A DNA stretch of 64,000 nt from Prosapia bicincta. Taxonomy: Eukaryota; Arthropoda; Insecta; Hemiptera; Cercopidae. The first letter of the stretch is position 1. Each line of letters opens with the position of its first letter. A program made the position numbers and the translations under genes. The stretch is from NCBI GenBank assembly GCA_036971475.1, contig JBAIZL010000002.1, forward strand, positions 20,122,067 through 20,186,066, given 5' to 3'. Below the pieces are notes generated by a model. The model saw only the letters and a list, made by a program, of their open reading frames with translations. It was not told the origin of the DNA and ran no database searches. Shown piece after piece: positions 27,481 through 39,615 of this stretch.

Positions 27481-29230
27481 CAAGCTGCTGGAAACTAAAT
27501 TTCTTTCCCGTTGGTTTATACACATGTTTTAATTATACAGACTGGTTTCGTATAGTTATTCTTCTCTTATTAAAGTTTCTTCCCTCTAGTGGACTCTACA
27601 CTATGTTTAACTACTGCCGTTATTATTTCCCAACATTACACACCTTCTTTCATTATGTTCCATAATTCATACCCGCCATATTCCGTCATACAAGACATAT
27701 TACTTGTTCCAAACGTCCATTTGATTTTTTTCCCCCGTTCCAAACACTTCCTTTTCCATTTGAGGATAGAGTGGCCTTTCATTACAAATGTAGGGTAACC
27801 TATAGGCTACCCCTATAGGTGTGCTCAAATATTAATTTCCAAAAACGTTTGCCATTCATTGACTGACGTTCAGAAAAAAACATATATCATGGTGTTCAGA
27901 GACTTTACAATACTGTTGCAAAAAATTTGGGCATTTTCCTACTTGTATCACACTCCGAATGGAGATTTGTAAATATCTTATTAATAATGCACAATTTATT
28001 TGGTATAAACAGATTTAGACGTGACGAAACTATTTATTTATATTATTTTACTTTTTGTAACTAGACATTTTTACTTGTAATCTGCAGCAAGTCTTTCCTT
28101 CTAATACGTGTGACGGATTTTGAGTGTAGAATATAGAACGATAACATTTCTGGCCACTTATTGCCATAGCAACACAAAGAGTTGCGCTAGACAAGGAGTG
28201 ATGCCACTTGTTTATCTCGTTCCTAAAATGAAGGGAAAGAAAGACATAGATTGCAAGTATCCAAGAAGAACACAAGAACACTTTATATTGCTCTTATTTA
28301 TATATGAGCAAATTAATAATCAAGGGAAGTGTTTACATAACAATGAATTATAAAAATTAACTTAAAATAATATTTATTTTAAGAATATTTTAAAAACGTA
28401 TTTACTGTGTATAATATTAAAAAGTATTTTTACACAGTTTGAAAATTTATTTTTTAATCATCCTAATTTTTATTTCACAAAACTCTATTTTATATACTTC
28501 TAATGACCTAATTCCTAATTACAACTCTACTACGTTTATTATATTTCATTGTTAAGAAAAATAATTATATTGAATACATTTTAATATAACTATTTCTTTG
28601 AATGATATATGAGACATGTTGTCAGTAGAAACATATAACTAGACACTCTAAATACTGCACGGAAAAGCAATGGGTTACGTTCATAGACCAGAATGAAATA
28701 TTAAGTTGCGATAGGGTTGTTATGGTAACGGGATACAGATTTTCTTTTCTTTAGACAAGCTATGAAAGAATCAGAGAGAATGAAACGTGAAAAGGGAGAG
28801 AGTGAAAGAAAGAGAGAAAAGAGGAAGTGAGAGAGACAGCGAAGTAGATAAACAAAGCGAGAGAGGAAGAGGGACACATACATAGAGTCAGAGACAGTGC
28901 ATACATAAAGAAGACAGGGCATAAAACCAGAATGCAATAATAAGCTTGGATTGAATCTTGATGAATATATATTTCAAGGCATAGGGTTGCTATAGTAACG
29001 CGATACATATTCATTTTTGTAAAGCTTTTGTTTGGATAAACTATAAACGAGATAAGATTTATTCCAAGATTTTCTTTATCCTCTTAACGTATTCAATGAT
29101 GCACTGTTTCATGCAAATTTAATTATGCTGTCCCAATTACACATGTTATAACTAAAATAAATAGACTACATAATTATTATAATAAGCGTGAAATAATAAA
29201 ACATGCAAACCCAAGAAATCTATTATAAAG

Positions 29231-29269
29231 CTGCAAGGACGCTACCAGCTTTCTCAAGCGTCCTTGCAG
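29231..29269. repeat. 39-bp hairpin, 13-bp perfect stem
   Basis: CTGCAAGGACGCT and its exact reverse complement flank a 13-base loop. The structure is kept in the inverted copy at 46838-46876, where the loop is one base longer. Function unknown. Confidence 0.7.
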
Positions 29270-30305
29270 TACAAACACATAAATGAGACATAGACGGCAT
29301 AAATATACGTATAGAAAAAAACAAAAATATTTCCTCAATCAAAACATACAAACTGTCCTAAATACACTTTTGGGCAAGCAGTTAGAAATGCCATTTTTAA
29401 CCCTTGTCTACTTTCAGTGATATTCCTAATTCTAGACTTTGATTACCTCATATATTCTTTGATCTATTTCATAAATTTCACAATCCTTATCTGACCAAAG
29501 TGAGGATACAAAGTATCTTTATTCAATACCATATTAGTTACAACTATTGTACTTTTTAGTTAGATGTGTAATTATAATCGTCTATAGAGATCGCCATGCA
29601 AAACATTTATTGTAAAATACACAAGAAATATTATTGTATTAGTGAAACCACTCAACGCCATACAAATATTCAACGCCTTCCGTCTTTGCCTCAGAAATAT
29701 TTCCCACAAAGTTTGTTCTAAAACATAATTTATTGCGAAACTTGACAACGTCGGAAGACAGCTTTAAAGGTAGAGGAATCATTTCCTTTCGCTATTATTA
29801 ATATGAAATATTAACTTTTAAGGACACCTTTTGTGAGACATTTTCTAACCTTGTTTAAAGTTCGACGATTCTAAAGTGATTTAATGTATCGGAACTTTGT
29901 CGGTATTTGAACGTTTATTGGCTGTGGAGTAGTAATTGCATCGGGTTTGGCGCTTTACTGATGTCAATGTCGGTGCATAAAACTAAATATGTTTGTAATA
30001 AATTACTTACTGTAAGATATAGTTAAATGTTTTTTTATTGCTGTGAATTGTACTCTGTAAGACAAACGAGTTTTGTATTTTAACAATTCGAGAGAAACAA
30101 TTATTTAAAATTGTAAAACTGGGTGTTATTTATTGGCTTTATACATGTAATCTTTACATATTCTAAAGGGATATTTTCTTGAAAGTTTTAAATAAAATAT
30201 TATTTACCTCCGTTTGTAATAAGTAAAACTACTTTCCGATGTAATTACATTTATTACTGGAAAATTTAATAACGTATTTAGGTATAAGAAAATATGGAAT
30301 TAAAA

Positions 30306-30640
30306 TTATATAATTTTTTGAAAAATCGTAGAATGTAGTTTTAATTCACATGGCATTGAAAATGATATCTTGTGACAACCTCTACTGCCCACACACTGAT
30401 GAAGCCTTCCCCGGAAGTTTTCCATTATTCGGCGACTCTTATTCAGCGGAATAGCGTTGATTTCTTCAGTGATACCTACCTCAGTCATCGTTATTTCGGT
30501 GATAATGCATGTAAACATTTTACTTCGGGTAATTCCATAGAAAAAATCATATTAGGTTAAATCGGCCGATCTCGGAGGTCATCAAAAAAATGAAACGATG
30601 TACAAATTTGCCCACGAGTCCAAGTCGTATTCAGTTAACT
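30306..30640 (-). pseudogene. Transposase C-terminal remnant (second mariner-like family)
   Basis: Minus-strand reading gives a decayed DDE-transposase tail. There is a segment corresponding to the family's DFFLWGYLKSK region (here IFFYGITRSKMFTC) and then TEEINAIPLNKSRRIMENF and RGRLHQCVGSRGCH, which match the common AIPxxxxRRVMxNFRxRLxQC ending of insect transposases. Frameshifts and a stop lie upstream. The inverted copy at 45430-45745 carries the same segment on the plus strand. This differs from the family in the 24510-25194 element. Recognition is from recalled motifs. Confidence 0.5.
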
Positions 30641-30663
30641 CTTGCACTCTTTGTATCTTATGA

Positions 30664-33640
30664 GTGTGTATTTTAATATCTGTACGCAGTATTCTGCTGA
30701 CACTACTGGCAGATTATCCAAGTGAAGTGGCGTTTTTGCGAACGGAACACCTCTCACAAAGTACGATGTGTGAGCAGGTCCATTATCGAGGGTGTATTTT
30801 AATAGTACGCAGTATTCTGCTGACACTACTGACAGATTATCCAAATGAAGGGGCTTGTTTGCGAACGGAACACCTCTCACAAGGTACGATGAGTGAGCAG
30901 GTCCATTACCGAGGGTGTATTTTAATATCTGTACGCAGTATTCTGCTGAGACTACTGCAGATTATCCAAGTGAAGCGGCGTGTTTGCGAACAGAACACCT
31001 CTCAAAAGGTACGATGAGTGAGCAGGTCCATTATCGAGGGTGTATTTTAATATCTGTACGCAGTATTCTGCTGACACTACTGGAAGTTTATCCAAGTGAA
31101 GCGGCGTGTTTGCGAACGGAACACCTCTCACAAGGTGAGATGAGTGAGTAGGTCTATTATCGAGGGTGTATTTTAATATCTGTGCCCAGTATTCTGCTGA
31201 CACTACTGGCAGATTATACAAGTGAAGCGGCGTGTTTGCGAACGGAACACCTCTCACAAGGTACGATGAGTGAGCAGGTCCATTATCGAGGGTGATTTTT
31301 AATATCTGTACGCAGTATTCTGCTGACACTACTCGCAGATTATCCAAGTGAAGCGGCGTGTTTGCGAACAGAACACCTCTCACAAGGTACGATGTGTGAG
31401 CTGGTCCATTATCGAGGGTGTATTTTAATAGTACGCAGTATTCTGCTGACACTACTGGCAGATTATCCAAATGAAGCGGCTTGTTTGCGAACGGAACACC
31501 TCTCAGAAGGTACGATGAGTGAGCAGGTCCATTATCGAGGGTGTATTTTAATATCTGTACGCAGTATTCTGCTGACACTACTGGCAGATTATCCAAGTGA
31601 AGCGGCGTGTTTGCGAACAGAACACCTCTCACAAGGTACGATGTGTGAGCAGGTCCATTATCGAAGGTGTATTTTAATAGTACGCAGTATTCTGCTGACA
31701 CTACTGGCAGATTATCCAAATGAAGCGGCTTGTTTGCGAACGGAACACCTCTCAGAAGGTACGATGAGTGAGCAGGTCCATTATCGAGGGTGTATTTTAA
31801 TATCTGTACGCAGTATTCTGCTGAGACTACTGCAGATTATCCGAGTGAAGCGGCGTGTTTGCGAACAGAACACCTCTCAAAAGGTACGATGAGTGAGCAG
31901 GTCCATTATCGAGGGTGTATTTTAATATCTGTACGCAGTATTCTGCTGACACTACTGGAAGTTTATCCAAGCGAAGCGGCGTGTTTGCGAACGGAACACC
32001 TCTCACAAGGTGCGATGAGTGAGTAGGTCCATTATCGAGGGTGTATTTTAATATCTATAAGCAGTATTCTGCTGACACTACTGGCAGATAATACAAGTGA
32101 AGCGGCGTGTTTGCGAACGGAACACCTCTCACAAGGTACGATGAGCGAGCAGGTCCATTATCGAGGGTGTATTTTATTATCTATACACAGTTTTCTGCTG
32201 ACACTACTGGCAGATTAACAAAGTGAAGCGGCGTGTTTGCGAACGGAACTCCTCTCACAAGGTGCGATGAGTGAGCAGGTCCATTATCGAGGGTGATTTT
32301 TAATATCTGTACGCAGCATTCTGCTGACACTACTGGCAGATTATCCAAGTGAAGCGGCGTGTTTGCGAACATAACACCTCTCACAAGATACGATGAGTGA
32401 GCAGGTCCATTATCGAGGGTGTATTTTAATATCTGTACGCAGTAATCTGCTGACACTACTGGCAGATTAACCAAGTGAAGCGGCGTGTTTGCGAACGGAA
32501 CTCCTCTCACAAGGTACGATGAGTGAGCAGGTCCATTATCGAGGGTGTATTTTAATATCTGTACGCAGTTTTCTGCTGAGACTACTGCAGATTATCCAAG
32601 TGAAGCGGAGTGTTTGCGAACGGAACACCTCTCACAAGGTACGATGAGTGAGCAGGTCCATTATCGAGGGTGTATTTTATTATCTGTACGCAGTATTCTG
32701 CTGACACTACTGGCAGATCATCCAAGTGAAGTGGTGTTTTTGCGAACGGAACACCTCTCACAAGGTGCGATGAGTGAGCAGATCCATTATCGAGGGTGTA
32801 TTTTAATATCTGTACGCAGTTTTCTGCTGACACTACTGGCAGATTATCCAAGTGAAGCGGCGTGTTAGCGAACGGAACTCCTCTCACAAGGTACGATGAG
32901 TGAGCAGGTCCATTATCGAGGGTGTATTTTAATATCTGTACGCAGTATTCTGCTGACACTACAGAAGGTTTATCCAAGTGAAGCTGCGTGTTTGCGAACG
33001 GAACACCTCTCACAAGGTACGATGAGTGAGCAGGTCCATTATCGAGGGTGTATTTTAATATCTGTAAGCAGTATTCTGCTGAGACTACTGCAGATTATCC
33101 AAGGAAGCGGAGTGTTTGCGAACGGAACACCTCTCACAAGGTACGATGAGTGAGCAGGTCCGTTATCGAGGGTGTATTTTAATATCTGTACGCAGTATTC
33201 TGCTGACACTACTGGCAGATTATCCAAGTGAAGTGGCGTTTTTGCGAACGGAACATCTCTCACAAGGTGCGATTAGTGAGCAGGTCCATTATCGAGGGTG
33301 TATTTTAATATCTGTACGCCGTATTCTGCTGACACTACTGGCAGATTATCCAAGTAAAGTGGCGTTTTTGCGAACGGAACACCTCTCACAAGGTGCGATG
33401 AGTGAGTAGGTTCATTATCGAGGGTGTATTTTAATATCTGTACGCAGTATTCTGCTGACACTACTGGCAGATTATCCAAGTGAAGTGGCGTTTTTGCGAA
33501 CGGAACTTCTCTCACAAGGTGCGATGAGTGAGTAGGTCCATTATCGAGGGTGTATTTTAATACCTGTGCCTAGTATTCTGCTGACACTACTGGCAGATTA
33601 TACAAGTGAAGCGGCGTATTTGCGAACTGAACGCCGGGCA
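30664..33640. repeat. Satellite array, 126-bp monomer carrying a mariner segment
   Basis: About 23-24 tandem monomers; GTGTATTTTAAT recurs at 30666, 30792, 30915, 31040 and 31166 (period 123-126). Because 126 is 42 codons, open frames run through many monomers on both strands (longest 30952-31719, minus). These are not host genes. Read on the minus strand, most monomers contain DNGPAHSSYLVRGV followed by about 28 unrelated residues. The shared 40-odd bases (cctgctcactcatcgtac and flanks) also occur once in the adjacent mariner relic at about 24929-24970. The array therefore looks like an amplified fusion of a mariner catalytic fragment with another piece. Confidence 0.9.
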
Positions 33641-34035
33641 GATGATTGAATTAAAGGCCGCACTTTATCCACATTTCCTAGAGTTGTTCACGTCCTAATT
33701 ACTCCTGCTGGTTTAATTGTAAATGCCAACGATGCCAATATAAAATTTGATACCCATTTTCAAATTGTTGGTCCTGTGGAAATAGGATTATGGCAACTAA
33801 TAGTAAAATGAATACGAAAAGAACACTTCGGTGTGATCACGAATTCGCAATTTTGAATAAACTCTTTCACAACGAAAGCATAGTGTTATCTCGATAAATT
33901 GCTCACACTGAAAATTCCATGTCATGAGGCGGCCTAAGCCGCATTTCTTCCCTACTAACCCTTCTCGCGTTCAGCAACGCTATGCGACATCCTATGACAT
34001 CGGAAATGTTAATATGAAACACCCTGTACCAAGTT
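33641..34035. other. Intergenic between satellite and LINE remnant
   Basis: No gene was recognised. The sequence is less AT-rich than its surroundings near 33900-34030 and ends with a phrase GAAACACCCTGTAC that resembles common insect transposon ends (weak impression only). Confidence 0.35.
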
Positions 34036-34640
34036 GGGATTAAAGATCGACTTCAGTAAAACAGAGTACATGTGTAAAGGTGGTCTACAACAAAACGTAA
34101 TTCTTCAATTAGGAACTTAGGTTAAAAAATAATTAGAATACCATTAATTGGTTAAAAAAAACCAACAAATGGGACAATTGATGATGCAATAAGTGATGGA
34201 AATATATATACCACACTTGATGAAGACATGGAACTATATCGAATAGTCATTCTCACGTTAAATAGAATCCTGTGGGATAAGAATATCCAAAAAAGAGAAT
34301 AATATATACCATTAATAAAGTATTGTAACATACGGAAATGAGTTATGACAAATCAAAGATCGAGAGGAAAAATTATTAAATGCAACGAAAATGGATTTTT
34401 GGAACAGATCTGCAAGAAAATCAAAGCTTTAAAGAGAACTACATGAGAGAAGAAGAGTAATTATGGATGCCCTAAACACAATAACGGATGAGATAGAAAC
34501 TAAACAGTGCGATCGTGTGCAGGGTATGAGTGAAGAACTCCTGCTCAATCAGATATTAAGATGGAAACCACAAGAAAACCCCTAAGGAGAGGCAATAGAG
34601 AGAAAAAATAAAAAACGAGATGGAATAGAGAGGCCTGGAA
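34036..34640 (+). pseudogene. Decayed LINE pol remnant (after the RT active site to C-terminus)
   Basis: Plus-strand translation gives GLKIDFSKTEYM, which is the strand following the reverse transcriptase YADD box in many insect LINEs. It is followed at the right spacing by NGTIDDAISDG-like and LNRILWDKNI-like pieces, then YGNEL (34335), KMDFWNRSARKSK (34389 on) and DEIETKQ with a PKxILxW-like tail. Several in-frame stops and frameshifts break it. Only a 3' fragment is left. Opposite in strand to the larger LINE that follows. Family placement is from recalled motif order. Confidence 0.65.
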
Positions 34641-34714
34641 CAAGATGTGTAAATGAACGGAAAAATAAGAGAATTGGTTACGGTACACGTCAATGAACGT
34701 TTTGAAAACCAATT

Positions 34715-34717
<3 letters not shown>

Positions 34718-34770
<53 letters not shown>
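34718..34770. repeat. TA microsatellite
   Basis: About 52 bp of AT dinucleotide directly abutting the hairpin element. Confidence 0.95.
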
Positions 34771-34772
<2 letters not shown>

Positions 34773-34979
34773 CTTTCATAAATGAGAATATACGAGTATT
34801 ACTTCATTTTATTGTTGATTGAAGCTTTTCGCTAATTTACATTATTACACAGTCTTACTCTAGTCACCTACCTAGACAGTGATTTATAAATTTTGAAAAT
34901 GCTAATAATGTAAATTAGCGAAAAGCTTCAATCAACAATAAAATGAAGTAATACTTGTATATTCTTGTTTATGAAAGTT
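34771..34979. mobile_element. MITE with 78-bp terminal inverted repeats
   Basis: Arms 34771-34848 and 34902-34979 are near-identical inverted copies. Both begin AACTTTCATAAA and share TGAAGCTTTTCGCTAATTT. A 53-bp unique centre separates them. It abuts a TA tract on the left, consistent with TA-target insertion. No coding capacity. The LINE tail begins within a few bases of its right end. Confidence 0.75.
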
Positions 34980-35096
34980 ATTTTTATTATTATTATTACT
35001 AAAAAAAACTCGGAGGGACCTTATCGGTGTAGAGCACTTAGCTGTAGCCTTTGTACTCTCTTCCCATCCCTACCACAGGACTAGCTTAGTGGATAC

Positions 35097-38000
35097 CTAC
35101 CTCTTTGCAGAAATCAAGTACCCACCTGATGCTAGATCTTCTGATATCCTCTGGTGTACATACCTGCAGCCAAACCACTTTCTCCTTGCAGCTCCCAAAG
35201 CAGGACACTCACAGAGTACGTGGATTGGGCTTTCCTCTAGGTCCTCGTCGCATCTCTTGCATACAGGGGACCTAGATTTTCCAATTTTGTATTGAAACCC
35301 CCTCAGATTCCCATGGCCTGTAACCAGCTCTACAATAGCTCTGAGTTGATGTCTACTTAAGGAGAGTAGTTCTTTGCCCCACACATCTCCTGAGTAACCC
35401 CACAGTACCTTGGATTTGTTACACCCCAAGGTTACATTCCATTCTTCCCTGCACAACCTGTCTATATGTGCCATGATCCTCTTGCGCCCCTCCCGAGGCG
35501 GCATGCCCACTGCCCTCAGCAACGGTCCTTGGGTTATACACCCTTGTTTTGCTAAAGCGTCAGCTCTCTCATTCCCTATCCAGCCAGAATGTCCTGGAAT
35601 CCAGGTTAGGTTGAGTGAATTATGCTTACTCAGCTCTGCTAAAGAAGCCATAGTCTCAGCCACCAACCTAGAGCTGGTACTAGCCTTACCTAAAGCCTTC
35701 AGAGCTGCCTGACTGTCCGAGCAAATCCAGATGGTCTTGCCCCTACTGCCAGACCCTATTATTTCCTCAGCACATAGTTTGATCGCGAGCACCTCCCCCT
35801 GGAAGACAGAGTTGTAGTCCTCCAGGCGATGACAAAATCTGTCTTGGTGTCTCGGTCCACTAAATCCTGCTCCCACTCCTTCCTTCATCTTGGACCCATC
35901 GGTGAACCAGATTTCACCATGTCTGGGTCTATACTCCGCCCATGCCTCTCTTGCAGGAATAAGGATTTTGTAGTTTCCTTTTTCCCTTTTAAGAGGCAGT
36001 ATCTTATCCTGAGGTTCTATGCAGAGCTCCTTCAGTGAATCCCCAAATAGCTGTTTATGAAGTTTGCTACTTGTCTTCCACTGCCCAGTACAGCTTAGCC
36101 GGTATGCAGTTTTCATTGCCTCCATCCTAATTTGAAGACTCAAGGATGGAAAACCCAACATAACCCTCATGGCCGCACATGGTGTGCTTCTCCTTGTAGC
36201 AGTTATGCCTCTAAGGAAGAGCCCCTGCGCGCGGTCCAGCATTCTTTTACTTGTTTCTTTTGTGCCCTGTCCCACCGGACGATAGAGGCAAAGACCAACC
36301 TCGGCACAACAATGGCGGAATAAATCCAGTTCATTTGATGTGGACCCAAACCCCATCTCGTGCCTATTGCTCCTCTGCATTGCCAGAACGTAGCTATGGC
36401 TTTTTTGCACTTATCCTCCAAATGCTCACGCCAGAGTAGCTTCCTATCCAGAATAACTCCAAGATATTTAGCACTCTCAACGTAGCTTATTTTAGTATTA
36501 CCAACTTCCTTCATCTCCAGCGATTTAGTTTTATATCGCCTAGTGAAGATGAGTGCCACAGATTTCTCTCCTTAAATGCATAGTGCATTCTCCCTGCACC
36601 ATACTTCTGTTACCTTGAGTGCCTCTTGAAGCAGGTCTTTGAGGACCTCTTCAAATGGTCCCCTAACAAGGATAGCTATGTCATCCGCATATCCTACCAC
36701 CTTGACACCCATTCCACTGAGTGTCCTTAGTAGGCCGTCCACGACAAGGCTCCACAGTAAAGGGGATAACACTCCACCCTGCGGGCAGCCCTCCGAGACC
36801 ATCCCATTTATCGTGCACCCCATCCAGGATGCAGTGCTTATCCGGTTTTCCAAGGAACTCATAATCCAATTTATAATTCCATCAGAAATCCCATGATCCA
36901 TAGCTGCTCTCTTGATGGCCAGTCTAGAGGTACTATTAAAAGCCCCCTCCACATCAAGAAAAGCCCCAATACATATCCCCTTGTTGTTGATCTGACCCTT
37001 AATAAAGTCTACGACCGACAACAGCGCAGTCTCCACTGACCTACCGGTTCGGTAGGCGTGTTGGTCCTGATGAAGCGGATACTGCTTCAAAGGTCCCTCC
37101 TTCAAATAGTAGTCCACCAGCCTTTCCAATGTCTTTAACAAGAAAGATGTGAGGCTGATAGGTCTGAAGTCCTTTACCTCTGTGTAACCTTTCCTCTCTG
37201 GTTTGGGGATAAAGATAACCTTCGTTTTGAGCCACTGCCCAGGCGTGTAACCCAAGGCACCACAGCCTCTGAGTAATCCTGTCAGTGGCCCTATTATTTC
37301 CTCCAAGCAATTTTGTAGTAGTGCTGGAGTAATGTTATCTAATCCAGGCGCTTTAAAAGGCTCAAAAGACAGAATTGCCTCTCTCACCTTTTGCGCTGAG
37401 ATCACCTGCTCAGCAATATTCCAGTCTGCCCTTAGCCCAGTATGTCGGAGGTTTTGAGCACCGTCCCCCACCGGTCTAATATCGGGAAAACTGTTCCTCA
37501 TAAGCAGACGCAGTGTTTCCTCCGGGGTGTCAGTAAAGCTACCATCAGTCTTCTTGACAAACTTAAGCTCTCCCCTCGGTCCACCTGCTAACACCTTAAA
37601 CAGTCTAGCAGTGTCACTCAGTGTGCTTGTCTCTGAGCACCACTTTTCCCAAGAAGCACGTTTAACCTCTTTAATAAGATTTTTATAGAGACCCTGGCTG
37701 TCTTTATATGCCTGCCAGGTCTCCGCCGTTTTCTTCTTCTTTGCCCTATTAAAGAGCCTTCTAGTCTCTTTCCGTCTTGCCTCTAACTCGCTGTTCCACT
37801 TAAGCTTACCACGCCCAGTGTTTATCCGCGAGAGAGGGCAATTTTCCTCAAACGACGTAGAAATTGCAGTCCTGATGTAGGCCTCAGTATTTTCCAGTTC
37901 GTTTGATGTACCATATTTACCACGGAAGTCAGAAATCCGCCTCCTCACCGAGGACCTAAAACCTTCCCAGTTTGTCCTTCTCGGGTTCCTAAGCCACACC

Positions 38001-38630
38001 ACATGGGGAACCACTCCCCTCATTGTAGCAGTGATGATTCGGTGATCAGACATGGAGGGCTCATCCGAAACCTGCCAGTCATGCACCCACCATTTGTCTA
38101 TTACAGAAGGTGATATCTAGAACCTCCCTTCTGTTTGAAGTGACAAATGTTGGCTCGGCACCTGTGTTTAAAACCACAAGGTTTTCTTCAATCAAGAAGG
38201 CTAGGAGCTCCTCGCCTCGCTCATTTGTGTCTGTGCTGCCCCACACCTCATTATGAGCATTGGCATCACAGCCCACTAAAATTCCTATATTCCTCTCCCT
38301 GCAGTACCGAACTAACTTACGTAATTCTGCAGGGGGCGATTCTCTATTGTGGGCGCAGTAAGTGGAGGCCACAATGAACTCCCTGCTCCCACTTACCTCG
38401 CCCTTGCCTCGAATTCTAACCACCGCAATGTCTTTAGTTGAGAATTCTTGAATCAGCGTGGCTTCTAGTCCTCTGACTATCACACATGCTCTGTGCCCCT
38501 CATGTTCCCCACTTGCGTAGGTGCGCCCAGCTGCAGTCAGACCCCTTATACGGTTCCTGACCAGCCACGGTTCTTGCAGGATCATTGCTCGAGGGTATGG
38601 CCATCTCCAACTGACCCCTATGCCTTCTCC
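35097..38630 (-). pseudogene. LINE ORF2: endonuclease-RT-RNase H, broken
   Basis: The endonuclease part (38585 to about 38080) shows ILQEPW near its start, VGCDANAHNEVWGS and, after a frameshift near 38085, the terminal WQVSDEPSMSDHR. The usual stretch before LIQEPW seems short or absent. The RT part (38086-36575) has FRPISLTSFLLKTLERL, AFLDVEGAFNS, GCPQGGVLSPLLWSLVVD and YADD (36680-36691). A TAA stop at 36572-36574 interrupts the frame, which then continues in phase to about 36245 (KYLGVILD, RWDRAQKK). A frameshift there leads into RNase H, with all acidic residues visible (FTDGSKM, FQGEVLAI, CSDSQAAL, GNERADALAK). Next is CKRCDE...HVLCECP, a CCHC-type zinc motif. The enzyme would copy LINE RNA at a nicked target; this copy cannot. 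Confidence 0.85.
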
Positions 38631-39615
38631 TGATTCTCTCTCTCGCCCTTCTCTTCCAGGTCCTTAGAGTTCCACTTAAAAGTGACCTCTGCAGTCCCCA
38701 GGAAGGCTTTCCCATCTCTTGCCTTTAATAATCTGGCCGATGCCTCATCCAATCCTAGGCAGAGGAGGCTTGCAGGTCCCCGCTCAATGCACTGTAGGAT
38801 CTTCCACTTCGAGGTGTCAATTTCTCGGTTTTGCATCCCGATGAACTTGACCAGCTGAGTGGCCTCCCTTTTTGGTGGTGGTACTAGCACCGTCACTTTC
38901 ACCCTTTTGATCAGTTCATCAGGCAGTACTAGCCTTGCCTGAGCCCCGTCCTCGAGCTTAACTGACGGTACCACTTCTCTCAGCCATTTTGCCGATTCCT
39001 CCTCAGCACAAATAAATGCTGCGACTCCATCCCTTAGGTGAGTGTCTCTGAACCGCGGAACAAAACCTCCACTAGGAGTGTCCAGAATCCGGTCCATGAC
39101 GGTGCCCTTAAGGTGGTCGAACGCCGCCATCTCCATCCTCACGCCTACACTATCCCCAAAGGTCACAAGAACCCTCGGAAGGTTGGCGGAGATCGCCGAG
39201 AAAGACGGCCCTCCCGACCAAGCAGGCCTAGACCTCTTGACCTCCGACTCTGGAGTAGGATTAGAAGTACTCCTTTCCTTCCTTTTCCTTTCTCTCTTTT
39301 GTCGTAATAAAGTCCTACCTGATCCACTGGCTTCCGGGACGACAGGGCGGGCTCCGTAAAACCCTTCCGCTGCCCGGATCGGTGTTTCCTCAAAGGGGGT
39401 GGCGGTGGTTCTCTGCCCTCCGCCTCCGCCTTCTTTGCTTCCTCATGGTAGGAAAGCCAGAGTGCTTTCCTCCTTTGTGCACCACTCATTCTTCCTGTTG
39501 CCTTCAGAGCTGGATTTCCATCTGTCTCTACGGGGGCCGAAGCCACCTCCATAGGAACAGATTTGTCGGTAGGTTCTAAGCCCTGACCAGTTAAATTTAT
39601 TTTTTTCTCTGCCAT
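38618..39615 (-). pseudogene. LINE ORF1 with DUF4780-like domain, frameshifted
   Basis: I take the ATG at 39615 (MAEKKINLTG) as the start; the in-frame GTG at 39627 is less likely. The N-terminal part is low complexity with SGAQRRKALWLSYHEEAKK and a proline run. A frameshift in a purine-rich stretch near 39290 moves the reading into the frame that ends at 38618. That part (about TFGDSVGVRMEMAAFDH onward) has PSGGFVPRFRDTHLRDGV, LVPPPKREATQLVKF, QNREIDTSKWKIL and GLDEASARLL. This pattern is typical of the DUF4780 domain seen in arthropod LINE ORF1-like proteins. It probably binds the element's RNA. It ends close to the start of ORF2. Confidence 0.7.

Larger units (their letters stand above)
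24176..30720 (+). repeat. Left arm of a 6.5-kb inverted duplication
   Basis: The whole segment recurs, reverse complemented, at about 45328-52095. Matching landmarks in order include: the mariner relic (24510 against 51770), the TA tract with flanks at 25854-25914 (against 50360-50398), the GCATATCACGTGACA region (26246 against 50015), the GA-rich block 27000-27480 (against CT-rich 48850-49340), TTACTTGTAATCTGCAGCA (28072 against 48240), the 39-bp hairpin at 29231 (against 46838), and the transposase remnant at 30306 (against 45720). Copies differ by scattered substitutions and small indels, so the event is not very recent. No intact gene lies inside. Confidence 0.9.

Noticed and set aside
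30635..33515. Many open frames of 70-255 codons on both strands
   Set aside because: All are products of a 126-bp tandem repeat whose period is a multiple of three. There is no start/stop context or host domain; only the mariner-derived segment is recognisable.
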